NCBI GenBank assembly: GCA_002118135.1
Contig: BDIU01000414.1
Location: 23,538 to 87,537 of the forward strand
Length of the DNA: 64,000 nt
From: Trebouxia sp. TZW2008
Taxonomy: Eukaryota > Chlorophyta > Trebouxiophyceae > Trebouxiales > Trebouxiaceae
Direction: 5' to 3'
Shown here: in pieces, positions 11,507-22,183 of the stretch
Layout of the letters: every line of letters starts with the position of its first letter
Numbering within the stretch: position 1 is the stretch's first letter
Program-made: the position numbers and the translations under genes
Notes under the pieces: generated by a model
Told to the model about the DNA's origin: nothing
Database searches by the model: none
What the model saw: the letters and a program-made list of their open reading frames with translations, nothing else

Positions 11507-14153
11507 TCATGGGGTTGAACCATTCCCTGTCGCTGATGCCTGTTTTGATTGCTGGGAGGTCATGAGGGCTGGTTTACTGATGATGCCATCTATCACGCCA
11601 TACTCAACTGCCTCCTTAGCTGACATGAAGAAATCGCGATCTGCACACACACAGCGCAACGTTGTCATCGACAGAGGCCATATATGTTATCAAGGCAGTA
11701 ATGCAAATCAGCAGGCTGATTCAAGGAAGGGGGAGGGGGAGGGGGGGAGAAGGGGGGGGGGGCGCACCATGAAACCCAAAGGGTGCTAGGCGCATGCCTG
11801 CCTTGCTGGTGGTTTAGTGTCAAACATGCAACATATGCAAAGCATCCTTGCAAAGGCATGACAGCACATGTGGCAACATAGCTGTGTAGCAGTCGCAATC
11901 TTGGCATGCTAACACTATGCCTGCTGGATTCACTCATACAGCAAATGCCTCAGAGGGAAGCACAGCAACTGCAAATGCTGCAGTTGTAGAAGCTGCATCA
12001 CACATGTTTGCATGTCCAAGTCACCATTGCATGCTCAATTAAACATGCTTCTTCTGGATGCTGTTGCTGCTGGTACAGTAGTCTCTCCTTACAAGGACAG
12101 TGTATATAGGGACATCAAGGATGTAAGAACCCAGCAATTGAAAGCCAAAAACTGTGTTCTGACTGCAGTGGTCCCTCTGAGTAAGGCCAAATGAAAATGA
12201 GGACAATCATCTTGGGGACCAAAGCATTCGCTGTAAAGAGAAAACACTGTACCTGTGTCAGCAGTGATTTGCTCCATGCCCTGGCCAGTGAACTCTGCCA
12301 AGTAGCCATTGAGTGTCAACTTGTGGTGCAGAATCTCATTGGCTTGAATTTCTATATCTGCTGCCTGTCCCTGAGCTCCTCCCAAAGGCTGGTGAATCAT
12401 GATCCTTGAATTTGTCAATGAATACCGCTTGCCCTGTTGGCGCACAACAAGCAGTTAGAAAGGCTAGTTAGTCATGGCAGCAGGCCTAAGGGAAATATCT
12501 GCAAAACACTAGACCAATGCCAACACACACTGATCAACGGCTGTAGAGATGCCTGCTTGAAATGAAGCAGGTAAAGAAAGGCTGTAGAGTTGACTGCTTG
12601 GGATGCAGCAGGCTAGGCACTCCCAACAGCCCAAGGTTACTGTCACATCGCTACCAAGCAACCTAAACGCTCAGTACTGTACATATACCAAGAAACTGGT
12701 TGCAAGTTTCAGCCCAGTGATTCCATTTCAGTCAGTCAATGCGTCCCAAGCAGTGCCAGCCTAAACACAGTCAAGAGGTGTACCTTTTGGCCAGAAGCTA
12801 GGATGAAGGCGCCCATGGAGGCTGCCAGCCCAACACAAACTGTTGACACATCTGACTTGACGTACCGCATAGTGTCAAAGACCGCCATGCCTGCAGTCAG
12901 ACGAGCCTTAAAGTGTGGATTCTGAAGGCAAATGTGCACAACATCTATTCGCACAATGACCAGGTGTAACATCACACAATATAGGCCAAGTGATGCCAGA
13001 AACCGCTGCTGAGGTTGTCTTGACATGTATGGGTAGGAAAGACCAGATAGTTGCAGTTGATGCTAAAAGAAACATGATGAGCAAAGTGCATACAGCAAAT
13101 GCTCTGATTTGATACAGCCTGCAATGAATCAGATGTTCTGTGACTCACCAGCTGTGACAGAACCTCCAGGAGAGTTGACATACATGGTGATGTCCTTCTT
13201 GCCTAGAGAGTCAAGATACAACAGCTGCGCCACCAACAGATTGCTGTTGTCGTCGTCAACTGCACCACCGAGCCGCACAATGCGCTGCATGCAGAAAATC
13301 AAGACTCAGCCAACACCTGTGTTTCACATCAAGTCCACTAACCAGCCTCAAGATGTCATGAACTTGCCAAAATCAAGACACGTGAAAGACAGCGCGCATG
13401 GGCAGCTGCATATGATTTGTGATACCAGCTGCATGCACTTCGCAAAAGCAGCTGCATGCAACTGTGAAATCCAGGTGCCTGCAATTTGCAATACCAGCTG
13501 CATGGGAGTCTGAGCATGCAGTGTGTAAACTGTGAGCTGTACCTGCTGAAATAGCTGTGAGATGACTTGTGAAAACCGCTCAACAACCATTGGGTTGGGA
13601 GGCTGAGGGCCCTGACCGGCCCATATGCGTCCGCTGGCATCAGCTTTGTCTGGGACTAAGAGGCTGCGCTGACTGTCAGGCCTCCAAAGTCGAGACTTGG
13701 GCCTGCATTCCACATCCAGTATACAAACTTTCCATGAATGCTGCATGCGTCTCCTTCTGCTTCGAGTGTCTGCCTCTGGGCCAGTGCTGCAACATGCAAC
13801 GACAAAATGCCGCAGACACCACCAGCAACTTGTCGTTTGCTATGCATGCTGTCTGTGTGCCTGTCTGATGCGTTGCTGGATACACCATACACTGTTCCTG
13901 GATGTTCGGAGAAAAACGTTGCATACCTCTCGGCATTTGCAACCACGCGGCATCGTCCTGTATGAGCTTGCTGTCGCCTGCAAGGCTGTGCTAGGTTACC
14001 CCTAGATGATCGCTGCTGCGTGGTCAACTGTCGACATGCCGGCGCCTGATGCAGCAGAGCCTGTTGCATTGTCCTGACCGAGCGACGTCCGCCTGACGAG
14101 ACAAGTCTTGATCGGTCAACGCTCGTAGGCCACAAGCGGAGCGCAGAGGGCAT
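11507..14153 (-). CDS. CLPP4: plastid Clp protease subunit ClpP4
   Basis: Proteolytic subunit of the chloroplast ClpPRT core, degrading unfolded stromal proteins with an AAA+ partner. Six exons (13927-14153, 13543-13702, 13149-13284, 12784-12890, 12253-12433, 11507-11640) join in phase to 314 residues. The first ~75 residues are Ser/Arg/Gln-rich without conserved domain, fitting a plastid transit peptide. Then come [32 protein letters not shown], the nucleophile in GLAASMGA (Ser199), [11 protein letters not shown] (His224) and [10 protein letters not shown] (Asp273), so the Ser-His-Asp triad is complete and it is a ClpP, not an inactive ClpR. The ISQLFQ and NLNGYLA-type segments match plant ClpP4 better than P3 or P5. 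The ATG at 14153 is the first methionine; the open frame extends a little upstream only from a TTG. A MITE forms the donor after exon 5. Confidence 0.95.
11726..11763 (+). other. G-tract in last CLPP4 intron
   Basis: A run of G5, G5, G7 and G12 tracts separated by single or paired bases. On the coding (minus) strand it is a long polypyrimidine stretch about 85-120 nt before the acceptor at 11641. It has quadruplex-forming composition on the plus strand. Confidence 0.6.
12076..12249. mobile_element. MITE copy 3, end forms CLPP4 splice donor
   Basis: A 174-bp element with TA on both sides (12074-12075 and 12250-12251), starting CAGTAGTCTCTCCTTAC and ending CTGTAAAGAGAAAACACTG. Read on the CLPP4 strand, the exon ends ...ACACAG and the intron begins G-TA-CAGTG: the TA is the target site and CAGTG the element end. 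The rest of the intron continues 430 bp past the element. Confidence 0.85.
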
Positions 14154-14773
14154 GCAGGCAACGCTGATCAGGTCTGACACCCTGTAGGGTTTCAATTGAC
14201 CACTTCATTCAAAGCATGGTGCAGTGCTGTATTACAAAGTCTCACCTGTTCATCACTCTCAACCAGCTATTGCTCTACATTCATCGGCTGAACATGTTTA
14301 AGATGAGCCAATGTCAGCCTTGCCTTGCACGTATCTGCCCACCACCACAAGCTATCGCCATTATGGTAATGATTGCCTGTCATGTTCACCCACAAGCTGT
14401 CACTGGGACTTTTGCAGTATGAAGCGAGTTGCTTCGATGCACCTTCGGTTGCCATCTTTCGATTGCTGTGTGGCTGAAACCCGCTGTCTTGATTGAATTT
14501 TAGAACATGTTTACCGGTTGTGGCAGACAAATGCTTGTCAACATGAAAATTTGCAGGAGCTACATTAAGTGCAGTAAGCTGGCAAGCACGAACAGTAAGT
14601 CAAGCTAGTCAGAAATCGAAGCGCATGTATTTTCAGCCTGCTTGACAGTTACAGAATTGCATGTTGCATGTCACTAGCACCTGCCAAGACAGGTACTGAG
14701 CTTATGTCAAGCGAGCATGCACGCTTATACCGGCTACACTGCGGCTTGACTGCCGTGGCCGAAGCCACATTGG
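14154..14773. promoter_or_regulatory. head-to-head gap CLPP4 / SET gene
   Basis: About 620 bp separate the two divergent start codons, so both promoters must lie here. I see no convincing TATA box or known motif; the CLPP4-proximal 100 bp are richer in CpG than the surroundings. Confidence 0.5.
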
Positions 14774-17700
14774 ATGCCAAGCCCCGATAAAGCTGACGAG
14801 GCTGTGTTGGTGACTCCAAGCTTCCATGATTGGCTGTCTAAACATGGGGTCGTCGCACATTGCATACAAGCCGCTCACGTCGAAGAAGGCTGGAGAGGCA
14901 TTTGTGCTACCCGAGACATTCCCGCAGGTACCAGAAAATTTTACAACACGCATTGCATCACCGCCGGCGTATTGCGCGACGCAGTGCAAAGTAGCGATCC
15001 TCCTCTTGCAGGCGCCATGCTCCTGCAAGTGCCAGAAAAGGCTTTGATGAGCACAAGCAGCGCAAGGAGAAATCACGATTTTGTCAAACACTTCAAGCAG
15101 TCACAGGCACTATCACCAGAACAGGCAAGTCTTTCAGGCATGCTCCATGTTCACCTCTTGCCTAAAACTTAGAGTTTCATTGATGCAGGTCTTAATTGCG
15201 CATTTGCTGCATGAGGCGTCCCAAGGCAGCAGCTCTCCATGGCACCCATACATTGCTCAGCTGCCTCACCAATATTCACTGCTCATGGGCTTTAGTCCAG
15301 AGCATATTCAGGCATTGCAGGTTGCTCATACTATGCAGCTTGCAGTTGAGATATGTGACCAAAATCAACACCAGTGGGCGCAAGCAAGGCCATTCCTTCA
15401 GACTCTGGGTATGCTGGCCTTCTTCTGTGAAAGGCAGGAGTTGTGCTGCTGAAGTTTTACGTGCGCTTGATCTGACATGTGCCACTGCAATGTGCATGAT
15501 GCTACGTGATATGACCCTGTTGAGCTGAGCAGTGCCTCTGTCAATGTTGCATCTCCCTTGCAGCATGACATGACAGTGCTGATGAGAAAATCTGCGAGCA
15601 AGTCAGCCAAGAACGCCGCCGTGTGCTTTGAGGGTCTGTCCAGTCTTTAGATGCACTAAAAAGCAGAAGACAAAAACTTTCTTTCCTTCATGAAACAGCA
15701 ATCGAACCTGTTCAAACTAGCAGACGCTTTGGAACCTTTTGTAAATTGTGCTTTGTAGGCCTGTCCAAGAATTGATGCAGTTTGAGAGCTTGGCTGTGGG
15801 CACTGTTTGTTCACGTACAATCATTTGCCCTTCAGCTCAACATGACATGCATGCTTGAGAAGTCCTCACGAAAGGCAGATGAAAAGGTTGTCATGTGACC
15901 TGTAGGCCTGTCCAAGAACTGGTGCAGTTGGAAGGCTTGGGTATGGGCAAGCAGCACAGTTTGCTCACGCACCATGTATGTGCCCTTCAGCTCAGCAGGA
16001 GCCCTGACCCCTTTTGGGGATCTTCACAACTACCACCCACCACCCCCACCTCACTACCCAGATATAGGTACGCAGGACTACAGCGGCCTTCATCATACTT
16101 GCACCAGTGTTGACGCACTTCATGCAAAAGATGTCAGATTGGCCCAAATTGATATGGAGAGCACCTGCAATAGCTGAGATGCAAGTGAGGTAACCAGCTC
16201 TGCAAATTCAAGCAGCAGAATTGCGTCAAGTCACGCAGCTAACAGCGCCAATGGAATCATGTGAGACAAGCTGTCTGGTTTTGTGATGGCTTCCAAACTG
16301 AGATGCAGTATATGCTGTAGATGGGGTGACTGCCAGCATGCAACAAGAAGCAGTCCCAGCAAGTGAGGACTATGGTGATGGCGGCTACCATGAGGCATTC
16401 CAAGAATACTGCCTGTATGCCAGGAAAAGGCAAGCTTCTGCTTCACATCCGACACTTCAATTGCATCATGGCCTGGTCTGGCAAGACAGGGCTTGAGCCA
16501 CACAACTAGCATTTCTCTCGAAGTGTGTTTCACAATCAACATCTGTTCCAAGCATGATTATCTTTGTCAATCTGTTTTGCATCAGTAAAGACAAATCGAT
16601 TTTTGCCAGCCAATCAACTCCACAAGGCATGCTGATTGCAGCATTCCCGTCAGCATGGTCAGCATCAGCTTCAGGATCTGCATTGTAATGTCACAGTAAA
16701 CTCTCTTTGTAAGGACACTTGATTCAAGGACAATCTTGATGTAAAAACAACGCTATTGGTGACCAAGCACTGCATTCTGACTGCAGTCGTCCCTGTGAGT
16801 CAGGACAAAATTATGTAAGGACAGTTTTTTGGGTAACCAAAGCAGTCGTTACAAAGAGAGTTTACTGTATATGTGAACTGTGATAAATTTGTCCATTGAC
16901 CATAGAATTCATGTCCATTACATGCTCATTTGATTACATAGGGCCACATGAAATGAAGTTTATGCCCAAAGCTGATGTGCACACACATCCTTCGCAGGCA
17001 CAAGAGTGTGTGCGTCCATCGTATCAGCTATCTCATCTATATGCACATTTGCACTTACACAAACGCACTCGAAAGACACATCAAAAGCCAAGTGCTCACG
17101 TATTCTTGGCAGGTACAAGCTCGTGTGCATGAAGTGTGTCAGCCATGCCATCTACATGCTCATCTGTATCTACATGATGGCATGAGGGACTTACTCAAAG
17201 CTGATGTGCTTCATTTTATTGTTGGCAGGTACAAGAAGGGTGAGCAGGTGTTCCTTTGCTATGGCAAGTATAACAACCTAGAGCTGCTAGGTAAGCATGC
17301 TGTGTTTTGTGCAGATGATGACTTTTGCATCGATTTGTGCACTGCATTGTTTACCTGCCTCGCTTGACAGATGCGTTTATATGCAATCAGTAGATGTGTT
17401 GTTTGTGACCTCACAGACTGCTATCAGGTTTGCCTAAAATGCCTTGCAGTTCTGGCTGTCACACTGCTGTCATACTGCAGCGTGATTCCCATCAGCATCA
17501 GCTGTATTCTTGCAAGAGCTGAGACTTCAGATTGTGTGCATATGCCCTGTAGACATATATGTACACAGTGTTTATCTACGTCATGTCTGCAGAGCACTCA
17601 GGTTTTGTGCTTGCAAGCAATCTGCATGATCAAGCCCTGCTGCCCATCTCAGCATTGCCAGCCTTCTTTGCACCTTGTCTTCAGCAGCAGCAGCAGCAGC

Positions 17701-19648
17701 AGCAGCAGCACGTGTTTGCTTTTGCAGATTCATTTGCCAAACATGAGTGCTTCTACTCAACCTGGACTTGATTTGTGTGCAGAGCATTATGGCTTTGTTC
17801 TGGACAAGAACCTGCATGGCCAAGCCCTGATTCACACTTCAACATTTCCAGACTCATCTGCAGCATATCACCAGCAGCAGCAGCAGCAGCATCACAAGAA
17901 TGCTTCTGCAGATACAGTTGCAACATCCATGTTCTGGATTTAGCTCTGCTGCCTCTCTCAGCATTTCCAGACTCCTTTGCAACCTATCTAGAGCAGCAGC
18001 AGCAGCACGCCTTTGCAGACAAACCCCGTCAATGCTCTCAGCCTTGCTTGTTCTTGCAGAACATTACGGCTTTGTCCTTACTGACAACCCTCATGACCAA
18101 GCCCTGCTACCCATTTCAGCATTTCCACCCTCGTTTGTAACCTATCTGCAACAGCAGCAGCACAGCAGCAGTGCGTGTTGGCTGCACTGCAATGGCATTC
18201 CTGGGTGGCAACTGCTGCGAGACTTGCGCTGCTGGGCAGTGTCACCTGCAGAGCGCAAACTCCAGGGTCACTTGGCTGGCGCTGGGCAACACATAAGTGT
18301 CAACGGAGACATCAAGGTATGGTTCAGGAGAGGCAGTATATGTCATTCCCATATGTCACTGTTCATGCCAATGTGATAAAGTGTGTATCGGCTGCTCCGG
18401 AGTCTGCGCTTTGTTGCAGAGTCTCCTGCAGAGCGCAATGCAGGGAACATTGCCCAACAGCGCAGCTCTGGCAGTAGGTTATGCATTCAAGGAGAAGGCA
18501 CACCTTAGTACCTCCAGCAACGCTAATGTATCGACAGCGCATCAGCATTGCCGGAGACGCCAAGGTATGTCTTGTGCTTGAAGGCAGTGCCTCTCATGCA
18601 ATGTGGCCTTTCTGGGTGGCAGCTGCTGCGGGACCTGCGCTGTTGAGCAGTGTCTCCAGCAGAGCTCAAAGTCCAGGATCACTTGGCTGGTGCTGGGCAA
18701 CGCATCAGCATTCCTGGAGATGCAAAGGCATGTCCATGGTTTTTTGCCCATTGCTGTCAGTGGTGTATGCTTGTGCTGGGCTTCCTTTTGCAGAGTGCAA
18801 GCTTCAGGGTCACTTAGCTGGTGCAGGGCAGCGCATCAGCATTGGTGTAGACACAGAGGCGCATCTTCTCCTTGCAGTGCTAGTCTGTCACGCCTTAGAA
18901 ACACGCAAGGTGGTTGAGTAGCTCTGATCAATAACCCCATGATTTCTCAAACTGCACCGCAATTACACCCACTGGAGGTCTTTGACTTAGTCATCAAATC
19001 AGCAGTCGATTAAGGGCATTGTTGACCTGGCCAGCATTGCCTGTGACTTTGCCGTCTGTTGAGCGCTGTGTAACTGCCCCCATTCGTCACTGCGTATTTA
19101 AATTCTTGGAAAAATTGCAAGTTGCATGCGCCAATTGGCTTTGCTTGTGCATTGCTGAGTTTGCAAGGTGAACGAGAGTCACATATTGCTGCATCTCAGC
19201 TCGATTAAAGAGTTGAACGAGCATGGTTGATACTCCAAGATGCTCAGGTGGGTGCAATGTCTGTGCAGGTGTTCAGGACGTTAAGTGCTGTATGTGAGAC
19301 TGTGCTAGGTCAGCTGGGCAGCACTCTCAGACAGGATGAAGCCTTGCTGCAGGGATGTGTAGATGAATGTATGCATGCTGCCATATCATGGAGAATGAGC
19401 TACAAAAGGTGACGCCTTGCTATTCAAGCGCTATGCAGTTGCATGCATGTTGCCAAATCATGGACAATAAGCTTCAGAATGTGTCTGTTATACCAGCAGG
19501 CACATCATGGTTTTGACTATCGTGTGGTGTTGCCTTCATAGCAAGTCATGGGTTAGTGAACTCTTTTGCTGGTTTCACCACCAGCTGTTTGATTATACAA
19601 TCTGTTTTCATTTGTAGACTTGTTACTTGCAGCATCGCTCACATTTGA
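14774..19648 (+). CDS. SDG40: SDG40-like SET-domain methyltransferase
   Basis: Resembles plant SET DOMAIN GROUP 40, of the Rubisco-LSMT/SETD3-like class of protein-lysine methyltransferases; substrate unknown. Nine exons (14774-14927, 15012-15124, 15189-15408, 15906-16067, 16321-16429, 17229-17290, 18060-18316, 19269-19408, 19618-19648) give 415 residues in continuous phase. Landmarks in order: WRGICATRDIPAG, LLQVPEKALMSTSSARR, WHPYIAQLPHQYSLL, KAWVWASSTVCSRTMYVPF, GDLHNYHPP (the SET NH motif region), QEYCLYARK, KGEQVFLCYGKYNNLELL (SET C-terminal motif), EHYGFVL, WQLLRDLRCWAVSPAERK of the substrate-binding domain and AAISWRMSYKR near the end. Introns after exons 2 and 5 start with GC (GCAAGT, GCAAGC). 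The 31-bp last exon is the least certain. Four introns contain tandem copies of neighbouring exons. Confidence 0.88.
15625..15905 (+). repeat. decayed copies of SET-gene exon 4 start
   Basis: Exon 4 (from 15906, GCCTGTCCAAGAACTGGTGC) is preceded by a copy near 15758 in which TGG has become TGA and ~16 bp are deleted, but which still ends GCCCTTCAGCTCA as the real exon does. A still shorter trace (GTCTGTCCAGTCTTTAGATGC) lies near 15635. Confidence 0.75.
16694..16867 (+). mobile_element. pogo/Emigrant-like MITE, copy 4
   Basis: 174 bp, starting CAGTAAACTCTCTTTGTAAG and ending TTACAAAGAGAGTTTACTG followed by TA. The two ends are inverted repeats of about 22 bp. This is the best-preserved copy in the window and lies in intron 5 of the SET gene. 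Confidence 0.9.
16960..17245 (+). repeat. three copies of an intron end / exon start
   Basis: AAAGCTGATGTGC(T/A)...GGCAGGTACAAG, the acceptor of SET-gene exon 6, occurs at about 16968 (GCAGGCACAAG), 17090 (GGCAGGTACAAG) and 17196 (the used one, acceptor at 17228). The intervening CATCTACATGCTCATCTGTATC-like text also repeats. Two of three copies preserve a usable CAG acceptor. Confidence 0.7.
17585..18165 (+). repeat. fourfold array of the EHYGFVL exon with polyQ
   Basis: Copies start near 17589, 17780, 17935 (5' part deleted) and 18060. They encode EHSGFVLASNLHDQALLP, EHYGFVLDKNLHGQALI, LALLPLSAFPDSFATYL and EHYGFVLTDNPHDQALLP, and each runs into a CAG/CAA tract of 4-9 glutamines. The first, second and fourth have a CAG acceptor in the correct phase. 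Only the last continues into the next conserved block, so the others are either skipped or alternative exons. Confidence 0.85.
18190..18880 (+). repeat. four copies of the SET-gene exon 7 3' half
   Basis: The segment encoding WQLLRDLRCWAVSP...GHLAGAGQHISVNGDIK (18205-18316) is followed by imperfect copies near 18410-18565, 18612-18740 and 18790-18865. Donor-like AAG|GTATGG, AAG|GTATGT and AAG|GCATGT follow the first three. Later copies carry frame changes and stops. Confidence 0.8.
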
Positions 19649-19989
19649 CTGGAATCTGCATGAAGGAACAGATCTTCATGCATGTCAGGAAGACATGCAA
19701 AGTGGTGCATCACACTGCTGTTCAGCACTGAAAACTGCACAGCTACAATTGCGATTCTGCTGCATGCCTTCAACTCAGAGCCAACTTTCTTTGTGCAATC
19801 TTGCTGCAGGTGTCTTCATGCTGGGCTGCAAGTTGCAAAAGAAGCAATACAAGCGTTGAAGAACATGTCAGGGGCAGCATGAGAACGTCCGTTGTTTGCT
19901 GATTCTGAAAAGCTCACAACCCGCACATGACTAAGGACAGCTTGTACCTTGTGGTAATCGAAGGTGCTGGGCAGCACTGCAGTGGTCAG
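19649..19989. other. downstream of SET gene, no gene recognised
   Basis: Open frames 19620-19859 show no conserved motif. Probably 3' UTR and spacer. Confidence 0.4.
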
Positions 19990-20450
19990 CAGTAGCAGCC
20001 ATGAACAGCAGCAGTGGCAGTCATGCTATACTGCTGTGAGGCTACTGTGCTGAGCCATGAACAGCAGCAGTGACAGTAGTGCTATGGGGCTATAAGGCTA
20101 TCGTGCTGGGCCGTGAAGGGCAGCAGTGGCAACAGTGCTGTAGTGCTGGGGCATGAACAGCAGCAGTGGCAGTAATGCTATCATGCTGGGTCATGAACAA
20201 CAGCAGTGGCAGTAGTGCTCTAATTCTGGGCCATGAACAGCAGCAGTAGCAACAGTGCTGTAGTAATGGGCCACAGACAGCAGCAATGGCAGTATTACTA
20301 TCATGCTGGGTCATGAACAGCAGCAGCACCGCTGCAGTGGTCACCAGCAGCAGCCATGAACAATAGCAGTGGCAAGAGTGCTGTAGTGCTGGGCCATGAA
20401 CAGCACCATCACTGCAGTGGGGAACAGCGGCAGCCATGCCATGGTTCACA
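19990..20450. repeat. ~40-bp minisatellite
   Basis: Units of the form CCATGAACAGCAGCAGTGGCAGTAGTGCTATCATGCTGGG follow each other about ten times; most are 40 bp and the first two are 56 bp through an internal duplication. The end is diluted with CACTGCAGTGGTCACCAGCAGCAG units. Confidence 0.9.
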
Positions 20451-22183
20451 CAACAAAGACATAATCATTCATGGATGGTGGCAACTCATCAGATCAAAGG
20501 TGACTTCTTGGACTGCACAGGTGCAGACAGGCTGCCAGGGACTGCGGCATCTGCTTTGTTTTTGTTCACTGCAGTTGAACGTGTTGAGTAGGCGGATCTA
20601 CTCACAGCTGAGTGATGTGTCAGCGCTCCATTTGTGCTAAGTCATGATGCTGACGGTGGCACAGTCATCTACAATGTCTTGCTTGCAGATGCACAGGCAC
20701 ACATGAAAGAAGCTGATGCTGGAGTGCATGAGTAAGGTCCTCATGCACCAAATCACACAGCAATGTGCTGAGCGATTGAGCGTGATGCCATTTCAATCAA
20801 TCAATCGATCAATTACATTCTCTGTCTTAGGCACCCAGCAGGGGTTCATACAGATGATGTCAAAAGTAGAAACAATTGAGCCAAGCAGGCTCTGATAGTC
20901 TGTAAGTTTGAAACATTATTGTGTTCCATCTTGCACGAGAACATCCTGGTCCTGCTGATACATGACAAGCTATCATGTATGTTGTGTTTGCTCACATGTT
21001 TGGCTTACAGTGATGACCTGCACACGCACGGACAAGACAGCATGTAGTTCATGTCATGACCACGTCCTTGATCTTGCAGGTTCGCCGGCTGTTTTCTGCG
21101 GGGTTGATACATCTCTAGACTGCCTCAATCTTGTGATCTGGCAAGGACCACGCTTACTAACACCTCTGCAACTTGCAGAATGCAATGAAAGGCTCAAACA
21201 GTCCAACCAGACGCACCTATCAGCAGGCAGCAGCTTTGGTGACCATGATGTAGAGCACTAGTCTGACTGGGAGGCATGACTCATGCTTCAGGCACAGCAG
21301 GGATTTGAACTGTGTCATTTGACAGTAATTCTGACTTGTTGCATGTGACCACAACCCCATGTTTTTTATCGTGTTCTTTGTGTGAGCTGTGTTGTTTCTG
21401 GCCACTAGCTAGCTGGTGTTGTGGTGTGTGTGATCTGAGTTGCCACGTTTTGGGAGCTGAGCGCAAGCAGATGCTTGCAACAGGTCAGCACAACGTAGGG
21501 CGGCACAAACAGAACAGGCAGAAAGGTGATTCCAGTGATTACTCTTTGTTCTGCTTTATGTATTTGTTGTGCTGCTTTATGTGGCCTCTTAGGTGGAGGC
21601 CACCTAAAGGTGGTGGGTTGCTGGACCCTGCGTGTTGTGTAAAGTTTTGCAAGTGCCAAGTGGACACCATGTCAATGCGGAAACGAAGTTGTAGATGGTA
21701 TGTGCATGCTCGACCTCGAAGGTTCACTCAAGTGAGTGCTGAGTTTGTACAAGTCCTTTGACTGAAGATGGTGCACAACTTGTCAAAGCGTACTTGTGGC
21801 TGCAGGCGGGCTTACTGAGCCAGTTGCTGTTACAAGTAACAGCAAGTCCTGTCCAGTTGGACTGCCCAGTAGTCATTATTTGTCATTGTGGATTAACCGC
21901 TTGGTGCAAATACAGTTGACACTCTCCGACACCGCAAGGCATACCATAGAAGTCTGCGCTGCGCAGCCTTCGCGTGGCCAGTATGGGAAAGTCTTCCGGA
22001 ATCATGGGCAGAGGCCATGCAGCATTATCGGCAGTCCGCCCAAAAAGGTCACGAACCTACATATGTAAAGTGCATGCACATCAAACCACATATACGCAAA
22101 CGAGGTCTTAGCTCACACCAGCTCAAATCAGCTCCTCCTTGCAAACACTGGTGATCACGACTTGAGCTTCAGCAAGGATCACA
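20451..22183. other. unassigned region between SET gene and transporter
   Basis: Contains a plus-strand frame at 20962-21261 that follows a plausible CAG acceptor (21079) and encodes NLVIWQGPRLLTPLQLAECN with charged flanks, but I cannot place it in a family or link it to other exons. No repeat array is seen. The last ~100 bp before 22184 should hold the transporter's promoter or 5' UTR. Confidence 0.35.

Noticed and set aside
14154..14195. Upstream extension of CLPP4
   Set aside because: Starts only at TTG; the first ATG is at 14153 and already leaves a full transit peptide.
20090..20449. 119-residue minus frame rich in His and Cys
   Set aside because: It is a reading of the 40-bp minisatellite.
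21285..21325. tRNA B-box-like GTTCAAATCCC on the minus strand
   Set aside because: The flanks do not form a T-arm stem with a 7-base loop and no A box or acceptor stem is in reach.
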